Positions 43,719-53,657 of a DNA stretch of 64,000 bases are shown in pieces. Source of the stretch: JAEUIA01 sp038330085 (GTDB taxonomy: Bacteria; Planctomycetota; UBA1135; GCA-002686595); contig JBBQNP010000004.1 in NCBI GenBank assembly GCA_038330085.1, positions 15,806 through 79,805 on the forward strand. The letters are read 5' to 3'. Numbering within the stretch: position 1 is the first letter of the stretch; each line of letters starts with the position of its first letter. The notes under the pieces were generated by a model that worked only from the letters and a program-made list of their open reading frames with translations, was not told the origin of the DNA and did no database searches. A program made the position numbers and the translations under genes.

Positions 43719-45296
43719 CTATCGACGCCCCCCATCCGAATCCCGAGGTCGTCGCACGAGGAACGCGCGCAAACGTCCGCTTTCCAGCACCTGGAGCACT
43801 TCGTCGCCGACAAGAACGCGCGACGTCTCCGTGTCGTAGACGTTGGGCGAGAGCACGCGCACCGTCTGCATGCCCGGCTCGATGTCCTCCACGCGCGCGA
43901 TCGGCACCGAGGCGAAGCGGATGGGCGTGTTCGCGCTCGCCAGCCTGGGCGGCATCAGGACGTAGCCGAACTCGGGCACGGCCAGCGCATGCAACAGCGG
44001 CCAGTCGGCGATCACGACCTGTCCCGTGCGCGCCTGGAGTCGGGCGCACAGCTCTTGATCGAGCAACAGGTCGTCGCGGTATTCCATCGATCGCTCGAGC
44101 AGCCAGCCGTCGTTGGAGACCAGCGGCTGTCCGGTGCGTGGATCGTTCCAGTCCGCCCAGTGCGTCGGATGAAAGCGTCCGTGCGAGTTGACGATCGCGA
44201 ACGCCCCGAAGACGAAGAGCAGGGCCGCGATCGCCCGACGGGGAACGTGCGCGCGCAAGGCCGCCAGCGACAACGCCGCGAGGAGAACCGGCCACGCCTG
44301 CAGGAAGTAGCGCGGCAGCACGTTCACGTACTGGCAGAAGAATCCCACGAACGCGAGGAGGAACAGCGCGAGGTCGATCTCGAGCGCGGACGCACGTTTG
44401 CGCGCCGCGCGCACGGCGATCCACGGCACGAGAAACAGGAAGAGCGCCAGGGCGATGCCGAACTCGGGCAGCGTCCACAAGCGCCGCGTGAGGAACGGCA
44501 CGAGCCCGCCGAAGAGCGTGATGCCCTCGGCCGACTTGCCGAACCGGGCCGCGACGACGAGCTCGAGCACGAAGCACGCGAACAGCACGGCGTGCACGAC
44601 GAGTCCCTCGAGCCGTCGTTTGCGGGTCGTGGCGCTCTCGCGGTCGCGGTCGATTCCAAACCACGCCGGACGCACACCGCGCAGCACGAGCGCCGCCAGG
44701 TTCGAGACGACGAGGATGACGGCCGTCGGCTTGGTGAAGAATGCAACGACCGACCAGACGCTCGCCGCGCGGTATCTCCCGCGCGAAACGGCGCCGATCG
44801 AAAACAGCGTGCAGGCTGCGAGCAGCACGTCCATGTTCATCTGGCACGCGAGCGCGCGGAACATGGGCTGCACCAGGAGTGCCAGCGAGAGCAACGCCGC
44901 GAGCCCGGCCCCCGCTTCGTCACGCACGAGGCGGAAGAGTTCCGCGACGATGGCCGCTGCGGCCGCGAACGACACGAGGTGCAACACGGCGAACGTGCTC
45001 GCCGGAGCCAAGCCGATCTCTTCGAAGGCGCCCGTGATCCACGGGTACGCGTTGAACGCGTACACGCAGGCACCGCCGTCCTGAAACCGGCCTCCGTCGC
45101 GCAGCAGTGCGATGGGCGAAAACGAATGCGTCGCCAGCCAGTGTCCTTGCGCGAACGCTCCCATCAACGCGTCCCAGTAGGGCGGATCCTGCAGGCAGCG
45201 CCAGTGCACGCTTGTGATCAGCACGAACAGAAGCGCGAACAAGCGCGCGAACGATGCGCGGCGCAGGAGCTCCAGCGTGTTCGCCGCGCGGTTCAT
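43719..45296 (-). CDS. Multi-pass membrane glycosyltransferase-like protein
   Basis: The 525-residue product has about ten membrane helices. After the first helix comes LQDPPYWDALMGAFAQGHWL, the place where GT-C (GT39/GT83-like) enzymes carry their catalytic acidic residue. The C-terminal soluble part of about 150 residues is probably periplasmic. It overlaps the upstream GT4 gene by four bases (ATGA) and precedes the GH113-like lipoprotein gene by 10 bases. Together these suggest assembly or tailoring of a surface polysaccharide or glycolipid. Substrates cannot be read. Confidence 0.72.
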   Translation of the reverse strand: MNRAANTLELLRRASFARLFALLFVLITSVHWRCLQDPPYWDALMGAFAQGHWLATHSFSPIALLRDGGRFQDGGACVYAFNAYPWITGAFEEIGLAPASTFAVLHLVSFAAAAAIVAELFRLVRDEAGAGLAALLSLALLVQPMFRALACQMNMDVLLAACTLFSIGAVSRGRYRAASVWSVVAFFTKPTAVILVVSNLAALVLRGVRPAWFGIDRDRESATTRKRRLEGLVVHAVLFACFVLELVVAARFGKSAEGITLFGGLVPFLTRRLWTLPEFGIALALFLFLVPWIAVRAARKRASALEIDLALFLLAFVGFFCQYVNVLPRYFLQAWPVLLAALSLAALRAHVPRRAIAALLFVFGAFAIVNSHGRFHPTHWADWNDPRTGQPLVSNDGWLLERSMEYRDDLLLDQELCARLQARTGQVVIADWPLLHALAVPEFGYVLMPPRLASANTPIRFASVPIARVEDIEPGMQTVRVLSPNVYDTETSRVLVGDEVLQVLESGRLRAFLVRRPRDSDGGRR

Positions 45297-46498
45297 GCAC
45301 GCGCGCGCGAGCTTGCCAGCACGCCTGCGTAGATCTCGGTGTACGCCGACACCATCTGCTCCGGCAGGAAACCCTCGGCGACGCGCGCCGGCCCCGCGGC
45401 GCCCAGTCGATGCGCGAGATCGCGGTCCGACGCGAGACGCTGGATCGCTTCCGCCAGAGCACCCGCGTCATCGGGAGGCACGAGCAGACCTGTGCGCTCG
45501 TGCACGACGGCTTCCGCGAGGCCGCCGACACGGCTCGCGATCACCGGTCGCGAGGCGGCCATCGCTTCGAGCGCGGACACGCCCAGCCCCTCGCGCCGCG
45601 CGGGGAGCACGAGCGCGTCGCAACCCGCGAGCAGGTCGCCCGGATCCTCTCGTCGGCCGAGGAACGCGACACGCACGCCGAGCCGCTGTGCGTGGGCTTC
45701 GAGCTGTGCGCGCTCGGGTCCGTCGCCGGCGATCCACGCGACGACGTCGACGCGCTGCGCTCCGACGGCAGAACGCGCGACGGGTTCGTTCTGCGCGCCG
45801 AGCCGTTCGTGCGCAGCGGATCGATCCCGCGCGCCGACCTGCCCGCCTGGGCCGAGTTGTCCCAAAGCGTCGAGCAGCACGTCGATCCCCTTGCGCGGAA
45901 CGAGCGACGCCAGCGCGAGCAGGACGAACTGAGCCGCGCTCGCGCCCAGCTCCGCACGCACCGCATCTCTTCCGCGCGCGACCACGACGCGAGCCGGATC
46001 GATGGCGCTCGGCACGACGAGGATGCGCGCCGGTTCGACGCCGCCCCGCTCGAGGCAGTCCCGCACCGCCGGCGAGATCGCGACCGCGCAGCGCACGAGC
46101 CTTCCGTACACGAGACGCGTGCGCCAGCTCCGGCTCACGCGCCGGTCCATGCGCCGCGTCGTGATCGCCGGCATCTCGGCCGCGCGCGCCGCCAACCCGC
46201 CGAGCCAGGTCGCGCGGCCCGTGTGCAGGTGGACGATGTCCGGCGCGATCTCGCGCAGCACGCGGGACATCTCGACGACCGCGCCGATGTCGAGGTCGCC
46301 GCGCATGCGCACGGCGTGGGTTTCGAACCCGCGGTCGCGCGCGCGCTCACCCGCGCGGCTTCCGGGTGGGGACACGAGCACGCTGCGGTACCCGCGCGCG
46401 CGCAGACCCTCCATGAGCAGGAAGACCTGCACCTCTCCGCCCGAGAAGCCCGTTTCGGCGTCGACGTGCGCGATGCAGAGGGGCGTGTGCGAAGACAT
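45293..46498 (-). CDS. Glycosyltransferase family 4 protein
   Basis: The 401-residue protein starts with IAHVDAETGFSGGEVQVFLL and contains IVHLHTGRATWLGGLAAR and VVPSAIDPARV. The GT4 donor-site block is LPARREGLGVSALEAMAASRPVIAS (EX7E motif), followed by GGLAEAV. A GT-B fold using a nucleotide sugar at the cytoplasmic membrane face is expected. A Gly/Ala/Arg-rich stretch near residues 205-240 is longer than usual. It is the first gene of the minus-strand glycan operon and is divergent from the HEAT genes. Confidence 0.9.
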   Translation of the reverse strand: MSSHTPLCIAHVDAETGFSGGEVQVFLLMEGLRARGYRSVLVSPPGSRAGERARDRGFETHAVRMRGDLDIGAVVEMSRVLREIAPDIVHLHTGRATWLGGLAARAAEMPAITTRRMDRRVSRSWRTRLVYGRLVRCAVAISPAVRDCLERGGVEPARILVVPSAIDPARVVVARGRDAVRAELGASAAQFVLLALASLVPRKGIDVLLDALGQLGPGGQVGARDRSAAHERLGAQNEPVARSAVGAQRVDVVAWIAGDGPERAQLEAHAQRLGVRVAFLGRREDPGDLLAGCDALVLPARREGLGVSALEAMAASRPVIASRVGGLAEAVVHERTGLLVPPDDAGALAEAIQRLASDRDLAHRLGAAGPARVAEGFLPEQMVSAYTEIYAGVLASSRARA

Positions 46499-46914
46499 CG
46501 GCAGCCGACCGACACTCTACTGGTCGCTGCGGCTCGAAGCGCGACCTGCTGCATGAACACAGCCGGACTGCGCGAAACCGCTCGGGCGATCCGAGGCTGG
46601 GACGCAAGCGGTTTGCGGCATGCGATGTGTGTACTCGGCGCCGAACCGCAAGCGAGCCTGCACCCGCGATCAGGGTGGCGGCTCGCTGTGCGATTCCGCT
46701 GTGCGCGCCCGCACGCAGGGCACGCGTCCTCGAGGCTGGGTCGGCGCGATTCCGAGGGACCGTGATTCCGAGGGAGCAGGTGACGGCCGGCGACACCGCG
46801 GGTACCCCGTGCGAGGATAGGCGTCGCGGGGGAGTCGGAAACGTCGCAGCCATTCGTCCCGGATGGCGCGCGCCCGAGCGGGGAAGACGCGAACAGGGAG
46901 AAGCGAGAACGAAC
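46499..46914. other. Divergent intergenic region
   Basis: The 416 bases separate the start of the GT4 gene from the first HEAT-repeat gene and should hold both promoters. A direct repeat GATTCCGAGGGA occurs at 46748..46759 and 46764..46775 (16-base period), a possible regulator site. No RNA gene or small coding sequence is supportable. Confidence 0.55.
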
Positions 46915-49146
46915 ATGATCACGAGACCGCTCGTCTTGACCACGCTCCTCAGCGCCGCGCTCGCGGCCACGCTCGCCGCCACATTCGCCGAAGCCGCGGT
47001 CGCTCACGGTGGGACCTATTCGCCCGCCGTACCCGCTCCGGCAAAACCCACGGGACTGCCCCCGCCTGGTGGACCCGCGGGAGGAACGAACAACGGTCCG
47101 GGGGACACCGTGCCGCCCGGTCCTTCGACCGGTTCGACGCCCGGACCAACGGGGCCCAAGACCGGAGGCGGAACCAGCGGACCGTCGGGACCGTCGACGC
47201 CTGCGCATCCTTCAGGTCCGACGACCGGAGGAGGCGGCGGCGGATCCAAGCCCGGGCCGACCACGCCCTCGCAGCCCAAGTCACCGAGCGGACCTTCGAC
47301 GGCGGGCCTGGCCGACAGCGCCGATCCGACGTCGTGGGAATCGTGGTGGTACTTCAACAAGGACCGCTACCTCGAGCTCAAGGCGCACGTGGTCGCGCTC
47401 GAGGTCACGACCGGATCCGACAACGACTTCCTCGGGATCGGACACGCGTCCGTCGATGCGAACGTCGTCTCCGATCGCGTCATCCCCGTGCTGCTCGGGA
47501 TCCTCGAGAAGGATCGCCAGCAGGACGTCGTGACCGGCGGCATGGTGGCCCTCGCGCGGCTCGCCGACGGTCCGCTCAGCGCGCGCGCCCCGGATCTCGC
47601 GCGCGTGTTCGCGGGTTTCGCGGACGATCCGAACCAGGAGATCTCCGAGACGTCGGTCATCGCGCGCGGCATCGTCGGCGACGAATCGTCGGTCAGCGAG
47701 CTCGCAGACTTGCTCGAGAACGCTGCGCCCATTCGCGCGCGCCACGGCGGCCATGCGATCGCGTCGCGCACGCGCGCGTTCGCGGCCTTCGCGCTCGGCT
47801 TGATCGGCGCGCGCACGCACAACGAGGACCTGCGTCGGTTCATCGTGCACCACATCGTGCGCACGCTGCGCGAGGACTCCGAAGCGACGCCCGACGTCGG
47901 GGTGGCGTGCGTGACGGCGCTGGGGTTGACGCCGCTCGCCTGGGCCCGGAACGGCACCGAGGACGTGCACTCGCCCGCGACGCCCGCTGCTGCACGCAAA
48001 GGCACGGGAACGGCGAGCGCATCGCGCGAAACCGAGCTCGATTGCCTGCTCGCGCTCCTGGCCGACACGCGGGGCGACCGCTGGGTGCGTGCGCACGTGC
48101 CGACCGCGCTCGCGCGCCTCGCGACCGGGGCGAGCTCCGCCGCCTCCGAGGAGATCATGCGCACGTTGCTCGAACGCATGCCGGAAGCCGCGCGCGAGAA
48201 GGACGAAGTCGTGCAGGATTGCGTGCTCGCGCTCGGCGAGCTCGGCGACGCCGACCGCGACGAAATCGACACGAAGGTGCGCGCCACCCTCGAGGGCCTG
48301 GTGATCAGCGGCGATCAGCTCTCGCGACGGCTGGCGTTGATCGCGCTCGCGCAGGGCGCCGCGCGTCGCGGCGAGTCGGGCACGAGCGAAGCCACGGGCG
48401 AAGTGCGCCTGTTCCTCGCGAAGCGTCTCTCGGAGGGACGTTCGCACGAGCGTTGCTGGGCGGCGCTTGCGCTCGGCGTTCTCGAGCACGATCTCGCACG
48501 TCAGCCCGTGCGCGACAACGGCTCGGCCGCGCGTGCGACGGATCTGGGCGCGGCGAACATGCGCGCGCAAGTGCTGGCCGAGTTGCGCGATTCGGTTTCG
48601 GGCACGGAGGTCGGAGCGCTGGCGATCTCGGCCGGGCTGATGGCCAACAAGGAAGCCGCTCCGATCCTGATGGCGAAGCTCGATCACACTGGAGACACGC
48701 TGACGCAGGGTCACATCGCCATGGCGCTCGGCCTCGTCGGTGATGCGTCGGCGGGTCCGGCGCTGCGCGCGCTGCTCGCCACGGCGCGCTTCAAGCCGGA
48801 CCTCCTGCTCGACACGGCGATCGGTCTTGCGCTCCTCGAGGATCCGACGCTCGTGCTCGCGCTGATCGACACGCTCGAGAAGGCGAACAGCCTGGCCTCG
48901 CAGAGCGCCGCAGCTTCCGTGCTCGGCTGGATCGGCGACCGGCGCACGATCGACCCCTTGCTCACGCTCGTCACGCGCACGGATGCGACGGCGTCGGCGC
49001 GCGCGTTCGCGGCCGTAGCGCTCGGTCGCGTCTGTGATCAGGACCGCTTGCCCTGGAACGCGGCCGTCGCGCAGGACGTGGACTACCACGCGGCGACGCC
49101 GACGCTCACCTCGGCCGACGGGACCGGTGTTCTCGACATCCTCTGA
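46915..49146 (+). CDS. Secreted HEAT-repeat protein, tandem copy A
   Basis: The 743-residue product has a signal peptide ending near AEAAVA. HGGTYSP follows at the mature N-terminus and then a Gly/Pro/Ser/Thr-rich disordered region (about 35-130, including GPGDTVPPG). The motif DPTSWESWWYFNKDRYLELK marks the start of the helical domain. From there to the end, at least ten HEAT-like units are seen (IAMALGLVGDASAGPALRAL, AAASVLGWIGDRRTIDPLL, RAFAAVALGRVCD). Such scaffolds bind other proteins. I recall HGGxY plus WESWW proteins as a planctomycete family. The next gene is a close paralogue 165 bases downstream. Confidence 0.82.
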   Translation: MITRPLVLTTLLSAALAATLAATFAEAAVAHGGTYSPAVPAPAKPTGLPPPGGPAGGTNNGPGDTVPPGPSTGSTPGPTGPKTGGGTSGPSGPSTPAHPSGPTTGGGGGGSKPGPTTPSQPKSPSGPSTAGLADSADPTSWESWWYFNKDRYLELKAHVVALEVTTGSDNDFLGIGHASVDANVVSDRVIPVLLGILEKDRQQDVVTGGMVALARLADGPLSARAPDLARVFAGFADDPNQEISETSVIARGIVGDESSVSELADLLENAAPIRARHGGHAIASRTRAFAAFALGLIGARTHNEDLRRFIVHHIVRTLREDSEATPDVGVACVTALGLTPLAWARNGTEDVHSPATPAAARKGTGTASASRETELDCLLALLADTRGDRWVRAHVPTALARLATGASSAASEEIMRTLLERMPEAAREKDEVVQDCVLALGELGDADRDEIDTKVRATLEGLVISGDQLSRRLALIALAQGAARRGESGTSEATGEVRLFLAKRLSEGRSHERCWAALALGVLEHDLARQPVRDNGSAARATDLGAANMRAQVLAELRDSVSGTEVGALAISAGLMANKEAAPILMAKLDHTGDTLTQGHIAMALGLVGDASAGPALRALLATARFKPDLLLDTAIGLALLEDPTLVLALIDTLEKANSLASQSAAASVLGWIGDRRTIDPLLTLVTRTDATASARAFAAVALGRVCDQDRLPWNAAVAQDVDYHAATPTLTSADGTGVLDIL

Positions 49147-49311
49147 TTCCTCGCAGGCCGAAGCGGACGGAGGCTGCGACGACGTATTCCGCGCGCGCTC
49201 CACGGCCGCTTCAAGAGGTCTGCGCACTCGTGAGACACGGGAATCGGCCGCGCTCCGTGACGAAATCGGCCGACTCGCCTACAACCAAGGCTGTGGATCT
49301 GGACATGCGAC

Positions 49312-51387
49312 ATGCCTGAAGTGATCCGAACGTCGGTTGCTGCGATCGTATTCGCCTGCTTGACGCTCGCACCCGCGGTGCAGGCGCACGGCGCCGTCTA
49401 CCCTCCCGCGGGCGGCGCGCCACCCGCTCCCGGCGGCGGACCCGCTCCGGCGGGTGCACCCGGAGGCGGTTCGGCGCCGAACGGTCCGAGCGCAGGCCCG
49501 TCGACGCCTGCGACGCCGAGCGGTCCGACGACGGGCGGCAAGAGCGGCTCGGGCGCTTCGGGCAAGCCGTCGACCGGCAACACCGCCACCGCGAACGATC
49601 CGACGTCGTGGGAGTCGTGGTGGGTGTTCAACCAGGATCACTACCTCGAGCTGAAGGCACACACGAGCGCGTCGACGGTCGTCAGCGGTTCCGACAGCGA
49701 CTTCCTCGCGAGCGGACGCGCCACCGTCGACGAGCACGTCGTCGCCGATCGCGTGATCCCGGCGTTGCGGGCCCTGCTCGAGAAAGACCGCCAGCAGGAC
49801 GTCGTCACCGGCGCAATGGTCGCGCTCGCGCGCCTCGCCGACGGTCCGCTCGCCGAGCGCGCTTCGGAGCTGGGTCACGCGTTCGCGGCGTTCACCGACG
49901 ATCCCAACCAGGAAGTGTCCGAGACCTCGGTCGTCGCGCGCGGCATCGTCGGCGACGTGTCGTCTGCGTCGGAGCTCGTCGAACTGCTCGAAAACGGCGA
50001 AGCGGTGCGCGCGCGACACGGTGGGCACGCGATCGCGACGCGCACGCGCGCGTTCGCAGGCTTCGCGCTCGGCCTGCTCGCGTCGCGCACGAACAACGAG
50101 GACCTGCGGCGCTTCGTCGTGCACCATCTCGTGCGCACGCTGCGCGAGGAGCACGACGTACAGCCCGACGTGCAGGTCGCGTGCGTCACCGCGCTGGGCT
50201 TGACGCCGCTGAGGTGGTCGAGGAACTCGAAGGAAGACGTCCACTCCCCCGCGACGCCCGCGGCTGCGCGGCAATCGACCGGAACGGCCAGCGCCTCGCG
50301 CGAAACCGAGCTCGATTGCCTGCTCGCGCTGCTCTTGGACACGAGCGGCGACCGCTGGGTGCGCGCGCACGTGCCGACTGCGCTCGCGCGCCTCTCGGTG
50401 GGTGCCGACGAAAGCGCACGCGAGGAGATCGCCCGCGCTCTGCTGACGCGTGTGACGGAAAAGGAACACGAGAAGGACGAGGTCGTGCAGGGTTGCGTGC
50501 TCGCGTTGGGCGGCATCTGCGACGCCGGGCGCGACGAGATAGACGTGAAGGTGCGCAACGCGCTGAAGTCCGCCGTGGCGAACGCCGACCTGCAGTCGCG
50601 CCGGTTCGCGCTCGTGGCGCTCGCACAGTGCGCGGCGCGCCCGGGACGCGACGGCAAGGACGAGGGTGCAACGGATGTGCGTCTCTTCCTCGCATCGCGG
50701 CTCGCGGATGGACGTTCGCACGAGCGCTGCTGGGCGGCGCTGGCGCTCGGCATCCTCGAGCACGAACGTCGCGCGCGCTCGGGAGAGTCGGGCGCCAACC
50801 TGCGCGCGCAGGTGTTCGCGGCACTGCGAGACTCGGCGTCGGGCACGGAGATCGGCGCCCTCGCCATCGCAGCCGGATTGATGGGCGACAAGGACGCGAC
50901 ACCGGTCCTCCTCGCCAAGCTCGAGCACGCGTCCGAGCCGGCGACGCAAGGGAAGCTGGCCGTCGCGCTCGGTCTCCTCGGCGACGAGCGCGCGGGCCCC
51001 GCGTTGCGCGCGCAGCTCGCGTCGGCGCGCTTCCGTCCCGAGCTCCTGCGCGAGACGGCGATCGGTCTGGCGCTGATCGAGGACGCATCGCTCGTGCCGT
51101 CGTTGATCAACACGCTCGAGAAGGCCGAGAGCCTCGCCTCGCAGAGTGCCGCCGCGTCCGTGCTGGGTTGGATCGGCGACCGGCGCTCGATCGATCCGCT
51201 GCTCGCGCTCATGGCGCGCACCGAGGCCACGGCTTCCGCACGCGCGTTCGCTGCGGTCGCATTGGGCCGCGTGTGCGATCAGGACCGGCTGCCGTGGAAT
51301 GCCGTGATGATGCAGGATTGCCACTACCGCGCTGCGACGCCGACGATGCGGTCCTCGGACGGCACGGGGCTGCTCGACATCCTTTGA
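49312..51387 (+). CDS. Secreted HEAT-repeat protein, tandem copy B
   Basis: The 691-residue protein is a paralogue of 46915..49146. It has a signal peptide, HGAVYPP, a Gly/Pro/Ala-rich linker (about 30-95), DPTSWESWWVFNQDHYLELK and HEAT-like units to the end. Long stretches are nearly identical to copy A (for example RHGGHAIA, SRETELDCLLALL, GRSHERCWAALALG, LASQSAAASVLGWIGDRR and the shared ending GTGxLDIL). The linker is shorter and the helical domains differ by small indels. The pair must come from tandem duplication of the whole gene. Function unknown. Confidence 0.82.
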   Translation: MPEVIRTSVAAIVFACLTLAPAVQAHGAVYPPAGGAPPAPGGGPAPAGAPGGGSAPNGPSAGPSTPATPSGPTTGGKSGSGASGKPSTGNTATANDPTSWESWWVFNQDHYLELKAHTSASTVVSGSDSDFLASGRATVDEHVVADRVIPALRALLEKDRQQDVVTGAMVALARLADGPLAERASELGHAFAAFTDDPNQEVSETSVVARGIVGDVSSASELVELLENGEAVRARHGGHAIATRTRAFAGFALGLLASRTNNEDLRRFVVHHLVRTLREEHDVQPDVQVACVTALGLTPLRWSRNSKEDVHSPATPAAARQSTGTASASRETELDCLLALLLDTSGDRWVRAHVPTALARLSVGADESAREEIARALLTRVTEKEHEKDEVVQGCVLALGGICDAGRDEIDVKVRNALKSAVANADLQSRRFALVALAQCAARPGRDGKDEGATDVRLFLASRLADGRSHERCWAALALGILEHERRARSGESGANLRAQVFAALRDSASGTEIGALAIAAGLMGDKDATPVLLAKLEHASEPATQGKLAVALGLLGDERAGPALRAQLASARFRPELLRETAIGLALIEDASLVPSLINTLEKAESLASQSAAASVLGWIGDRRSIDPLLALMARTEATASARAFAAVALGRVCDQDRLPWNAVMMQDCHYRAATPTMRSSDGTGLLDIL

Positions 51388-51480
51388 CGCGGGCGTGGGG
51401 CGCGCTTTCCGGGGCAGCCGATCCGTCCCGACCTGTACCGGGCAGCCTCGCGCAGGTACCGTGCGCGGATCGTGCCTGGA

Positions 51481-52587
51481 ATGAGGATCGCGTACGTCCG
51501 CCGTGATGCGGGACCGGACACTGGAGAAGACCAGCTCTTCGCCGTGTCGGCCGCGTTGATGGTCGAACGCGGCGACGAGGTCACGCTCGTTGCGCCGAAG
51601 GATGCGCGGGTGCCTCCAGGTGTGCGTCACGTCGAGGTCGACCCGTTCGTGCTGGGCTTCGGCACCGACCGGCGCAGACGTGCGTTCAGCCGCGCGGCCG
51701 ACAAGCTCTTGAAGGGTTCGCGCGACTACGACGTCGTCATCGGTTGCCTCGATGCGACGGTGTGCGACATCGTCCGCGTCGAGCAGGGCTGCGTTCAGAC
51801 GCGCATCGATCACGGTCAGCGTGGCGACGGCGACGCAGCCGCTCTGGAAATCGAGGCCGCGGGTCTCGAGAAAGACGTGTTCCGCGTCGCGGTCGCGCCG
51901 TCGTCCCTCGTGCGCAAGGACCTCGCGCGCCGCTACGCGCTCGACGTCGCTGCAGTGCGGGTCGTCGACGAAGGCGTGGACCTGGAACGCTATCGCCCGA
52001 GCTTGCGCGCTGCAGCGGGCGTCGCGCTGCGCAAGGAGATCGGGCTCGACGCGGCGGATTTCGTCGCCGTCCTGCACGCGCCGGATCTCTCGCGCACGGA
52101 GCTCGATCGCATCCTCAAGGTCATACCCGAGGTCGCGCGCGAACGTCCGAAGGCGCGCTTCGTGTTGTCGGGGACGGATGCCGAGACATCGCGCGCCGCG
52201 CTTGCAGCCGGCGGTGGACACGTGCGCATCGCGAGCCAGCCGATTGGACCGGCGCTGCTGGCTGCGTCCGACGTGCTCGTGCTGCCCGTCACCTACTCGC
52301 CGTTCGAGAGCCTCACGATCGCTGCGCTCGCGAGCGGTGTGCCGGTCATCACGTCCGCGTTCAACGGTGCTTGCGAGCTGATCGAGCAGGACGTCACAGG
52401 TTCGGTGCTGATGGCGTTCCAGGACGCGCAGTCGTTGTACCGCGAGCTGGCTGCATGGACGCGGCCGGAGCGCGCGAAGGAAGGCGGGAAGCTCGCGCGC
52501 GCTACGGCGGAAGCGCACGGCCTCGACGTGCAGGCGGTCGCGATGATCGCGATCGTGGACGAGGTCGCAGCCTCGGCGAGAAGCTGA
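51481..52587 (+). CDS. Glycosyltransferase, GT4-like
   Basis: The 368-residue product from ATG 51481 begins MRIAYVRRD (GTG 51472 would add three residues). It shows DYDVVIGCLDAT, VAPSSLVRKDLARRYAL, VVDEGVDLERYRPS and a C-terminal donor-site block YSPFESLTIAALASGVPVI, where ESLTIAALA matches the EX7E pattern of GT4 enzymes. The N-terminal domain fits a lipopolysaccharide-core type transferase (HGQRGDGD near residue 105). It is followed two bases later by a GT9 gene and then another, forming a three-gene unit for lipid-linked glycan or LPS core. Confidence 0.82.
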   Translation: MRIAYVRRDAGPDTGEDQLFAVSAALMVERGDEVTLVAPKDARVPPGVRHVEVDPFVLGFGTDRRRRAFSRAADKLLKGSRDYDVVIGCLDATVCDIVRVEQGCVQTRIDHGQRGDGDAAALEIEAAGLEKDVFRVAVAPSSLVRKDLARRYALDVAAVRVVDEGVDLERYRPSLRAAAGVALRKEIGLDAADFVAVLHAPDLSRTELDRILKVIPEVARERPKARFVLSGTDAETSRAALAAGGGHVRIASQPIGPALLAASDVLVLPVTYSPFESLTIAALASGVPVITSAFNGACELIEQDVTGSVLMAFQDAQSLYRELAAWTRPERAKEGGKLARATAEAHGLDVQAVAMIAIVDEVAASARS

Positions 52588-52589
52588 AG

Positions 52590-53657
52590 ATGTCGCGCGG
52601 CGGGGCAGGGTCACCGCGCGCTGGGGCAGGGTCACCGCGGCGCGGGACAGGGGTTTTCCTGCAGAACCGCGACTTTTTCGGCGCGCTCGTGGTGCACGTG
52701 CCGCTGCTCGATGCGTTGCGTCAGTCGGATCCGGCAGCACCACTGGTCGTGTACTCGCCCTTCGAACGCGGGCGCGTCTACGCGTCGATCGGGCTCGCCG
52801 ACGATGTCGTGGTGTACGGCGGAGCGGGCGGAGCCGTGTGGAGCGACCTGCGCGAGCGCGGCTTCGATCGCATCGTGACGTTGCGGCCGCAGTCGTTCGG
52901 ACTGACCGCGCTGATCTCCACGGCCGGAGCGGCGCGCACCCTCGGCTACACGACGGCGCTCTCGCGGTTGGTGCTCACGCACACGGTCCGGCGCGACACG
53001 CGCGTCTACCGCTCGCTCAACTACGCCAACCTGATCGAGGGCGAAGTGCCCGTGCCGCCGTTTCCCGATGCCGTGCGTCGTCTGGCGGCACAGCGACGTT
53101 TGACGGCAGAGAGCGCGCGGCGCGACGAAGAGCGCGAGCGACCGTACGTGCTCATGCCTTGCGGCAGCGAAGAGCGCAAGCTGTGGAGCGAAGCGAACTT
53201 CATCGCGCTCGCAGCGGCGATCGTGAAGGCGGATTCCGATGCGCGCTTCGAGCTCGTGCTGGGTGCGGGCGAAACGCGCTACGTCGAGCTGTTCGCGCGC
53301 GCCGGTCTGGGCGATCGCACGCGCGCGCTGATCGACGGCAGCCTGCCGGAAATCGCACGCAGCGTGCTGCGCGCACGCGCCGTCGTCGCCAACGACTGCG
53401 GGCCGAGCCACGTGGCGCAGCTCTCCGGTGTGCCGCTCGTCGTCGTCTTCGGCAACTGGGACGGTGCCGCGAAAGTGCGGGTTGACGAGTGGTTCTGGCC
53501 GCGACCGGGCGCACGCTGCTTGACGACGCAAACAGCCGCGCCGATCGCGACGATTTCCGTCGACGACGTGCTCGCAGCGTTGCATAGCGTGCGCGATCTT
53601 CCGCATGCGCCGGCCGCGGTAGACCTGGTCGGAGATCGTCTCAGCGTCGCTCCATGA
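52590..53657 (+). CDS. GT9 heptosyltransferase-like protein with repeat-born N-terminus
   Basis: The 355-residue protein fits the ADP-heptose:LPS transferase (GT9) family: NRDFFGALVVHVPLLDALR, VLMPCGSEERKLWS, and VANDCGPSHVAQLSGVPLVVVFG, the family's SxxSGPxH-like block. The first 22 residues (RGGAGSP, RAGAGSP, RRGTG) come from an imperfect 21-bp repeat at 52603..52653. Relatives begin at about the FLQNRD position. The start at ATG 52590 is two bases after the preceding stop. The 3' end overlaps the next GT9 gene by four bases. Confidence 0.83.
   Translation: MSRGGAGSPRAGAGSPRRGTGVFLQNRDFFGALVVHVPLLDALRQSDPAAPLVVYSPFERGRVYASIGLADDVVVYGGAGGAVWSDLRERGFDRIVTLRPQSFGLTALISTAGAARTLGYTTALSRLVLTHTVRRDTRVYRSLNYANLIEGEVPVPPFPDAVRRLAAQRRLTAESARRDEERERPYVLMPCGSEERKLWSEANFIALAAAIVKADSDARFELVLGAGETRYVELFARAGLGDRTRALIDGSLPEIARSVLRARAVVANDCGPSHVAQLSGVPLVVVFGNWDGAAKVRVDEWFWPRPGARCLTTQTAAPIATISVDDVLAALHSVRDLPHAPAAVDLVGDRLSVAP
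52603..52653 (+). repeat. 21-bp direct repeat encoding an N-terminal extension
   Basis: Units start at 52603, 52624 and 52645 (third partial) around the core GGGCAGGGTCACCGCG. The period is a multiple of three, so the repeat adds seven-residue blocks to the GT9 protein. Confidence 0.8.

Noticed and set aside
49279..52743. A 1154-codon open frame on the minus strand opposite the second HEAT gene and the GT4-like gene
   Set aside because: Its translation is Arg/Ala/His-rich without family motifs, while the plus strand holds two clear genes. It is the GC-driven shadow expected at this composition.
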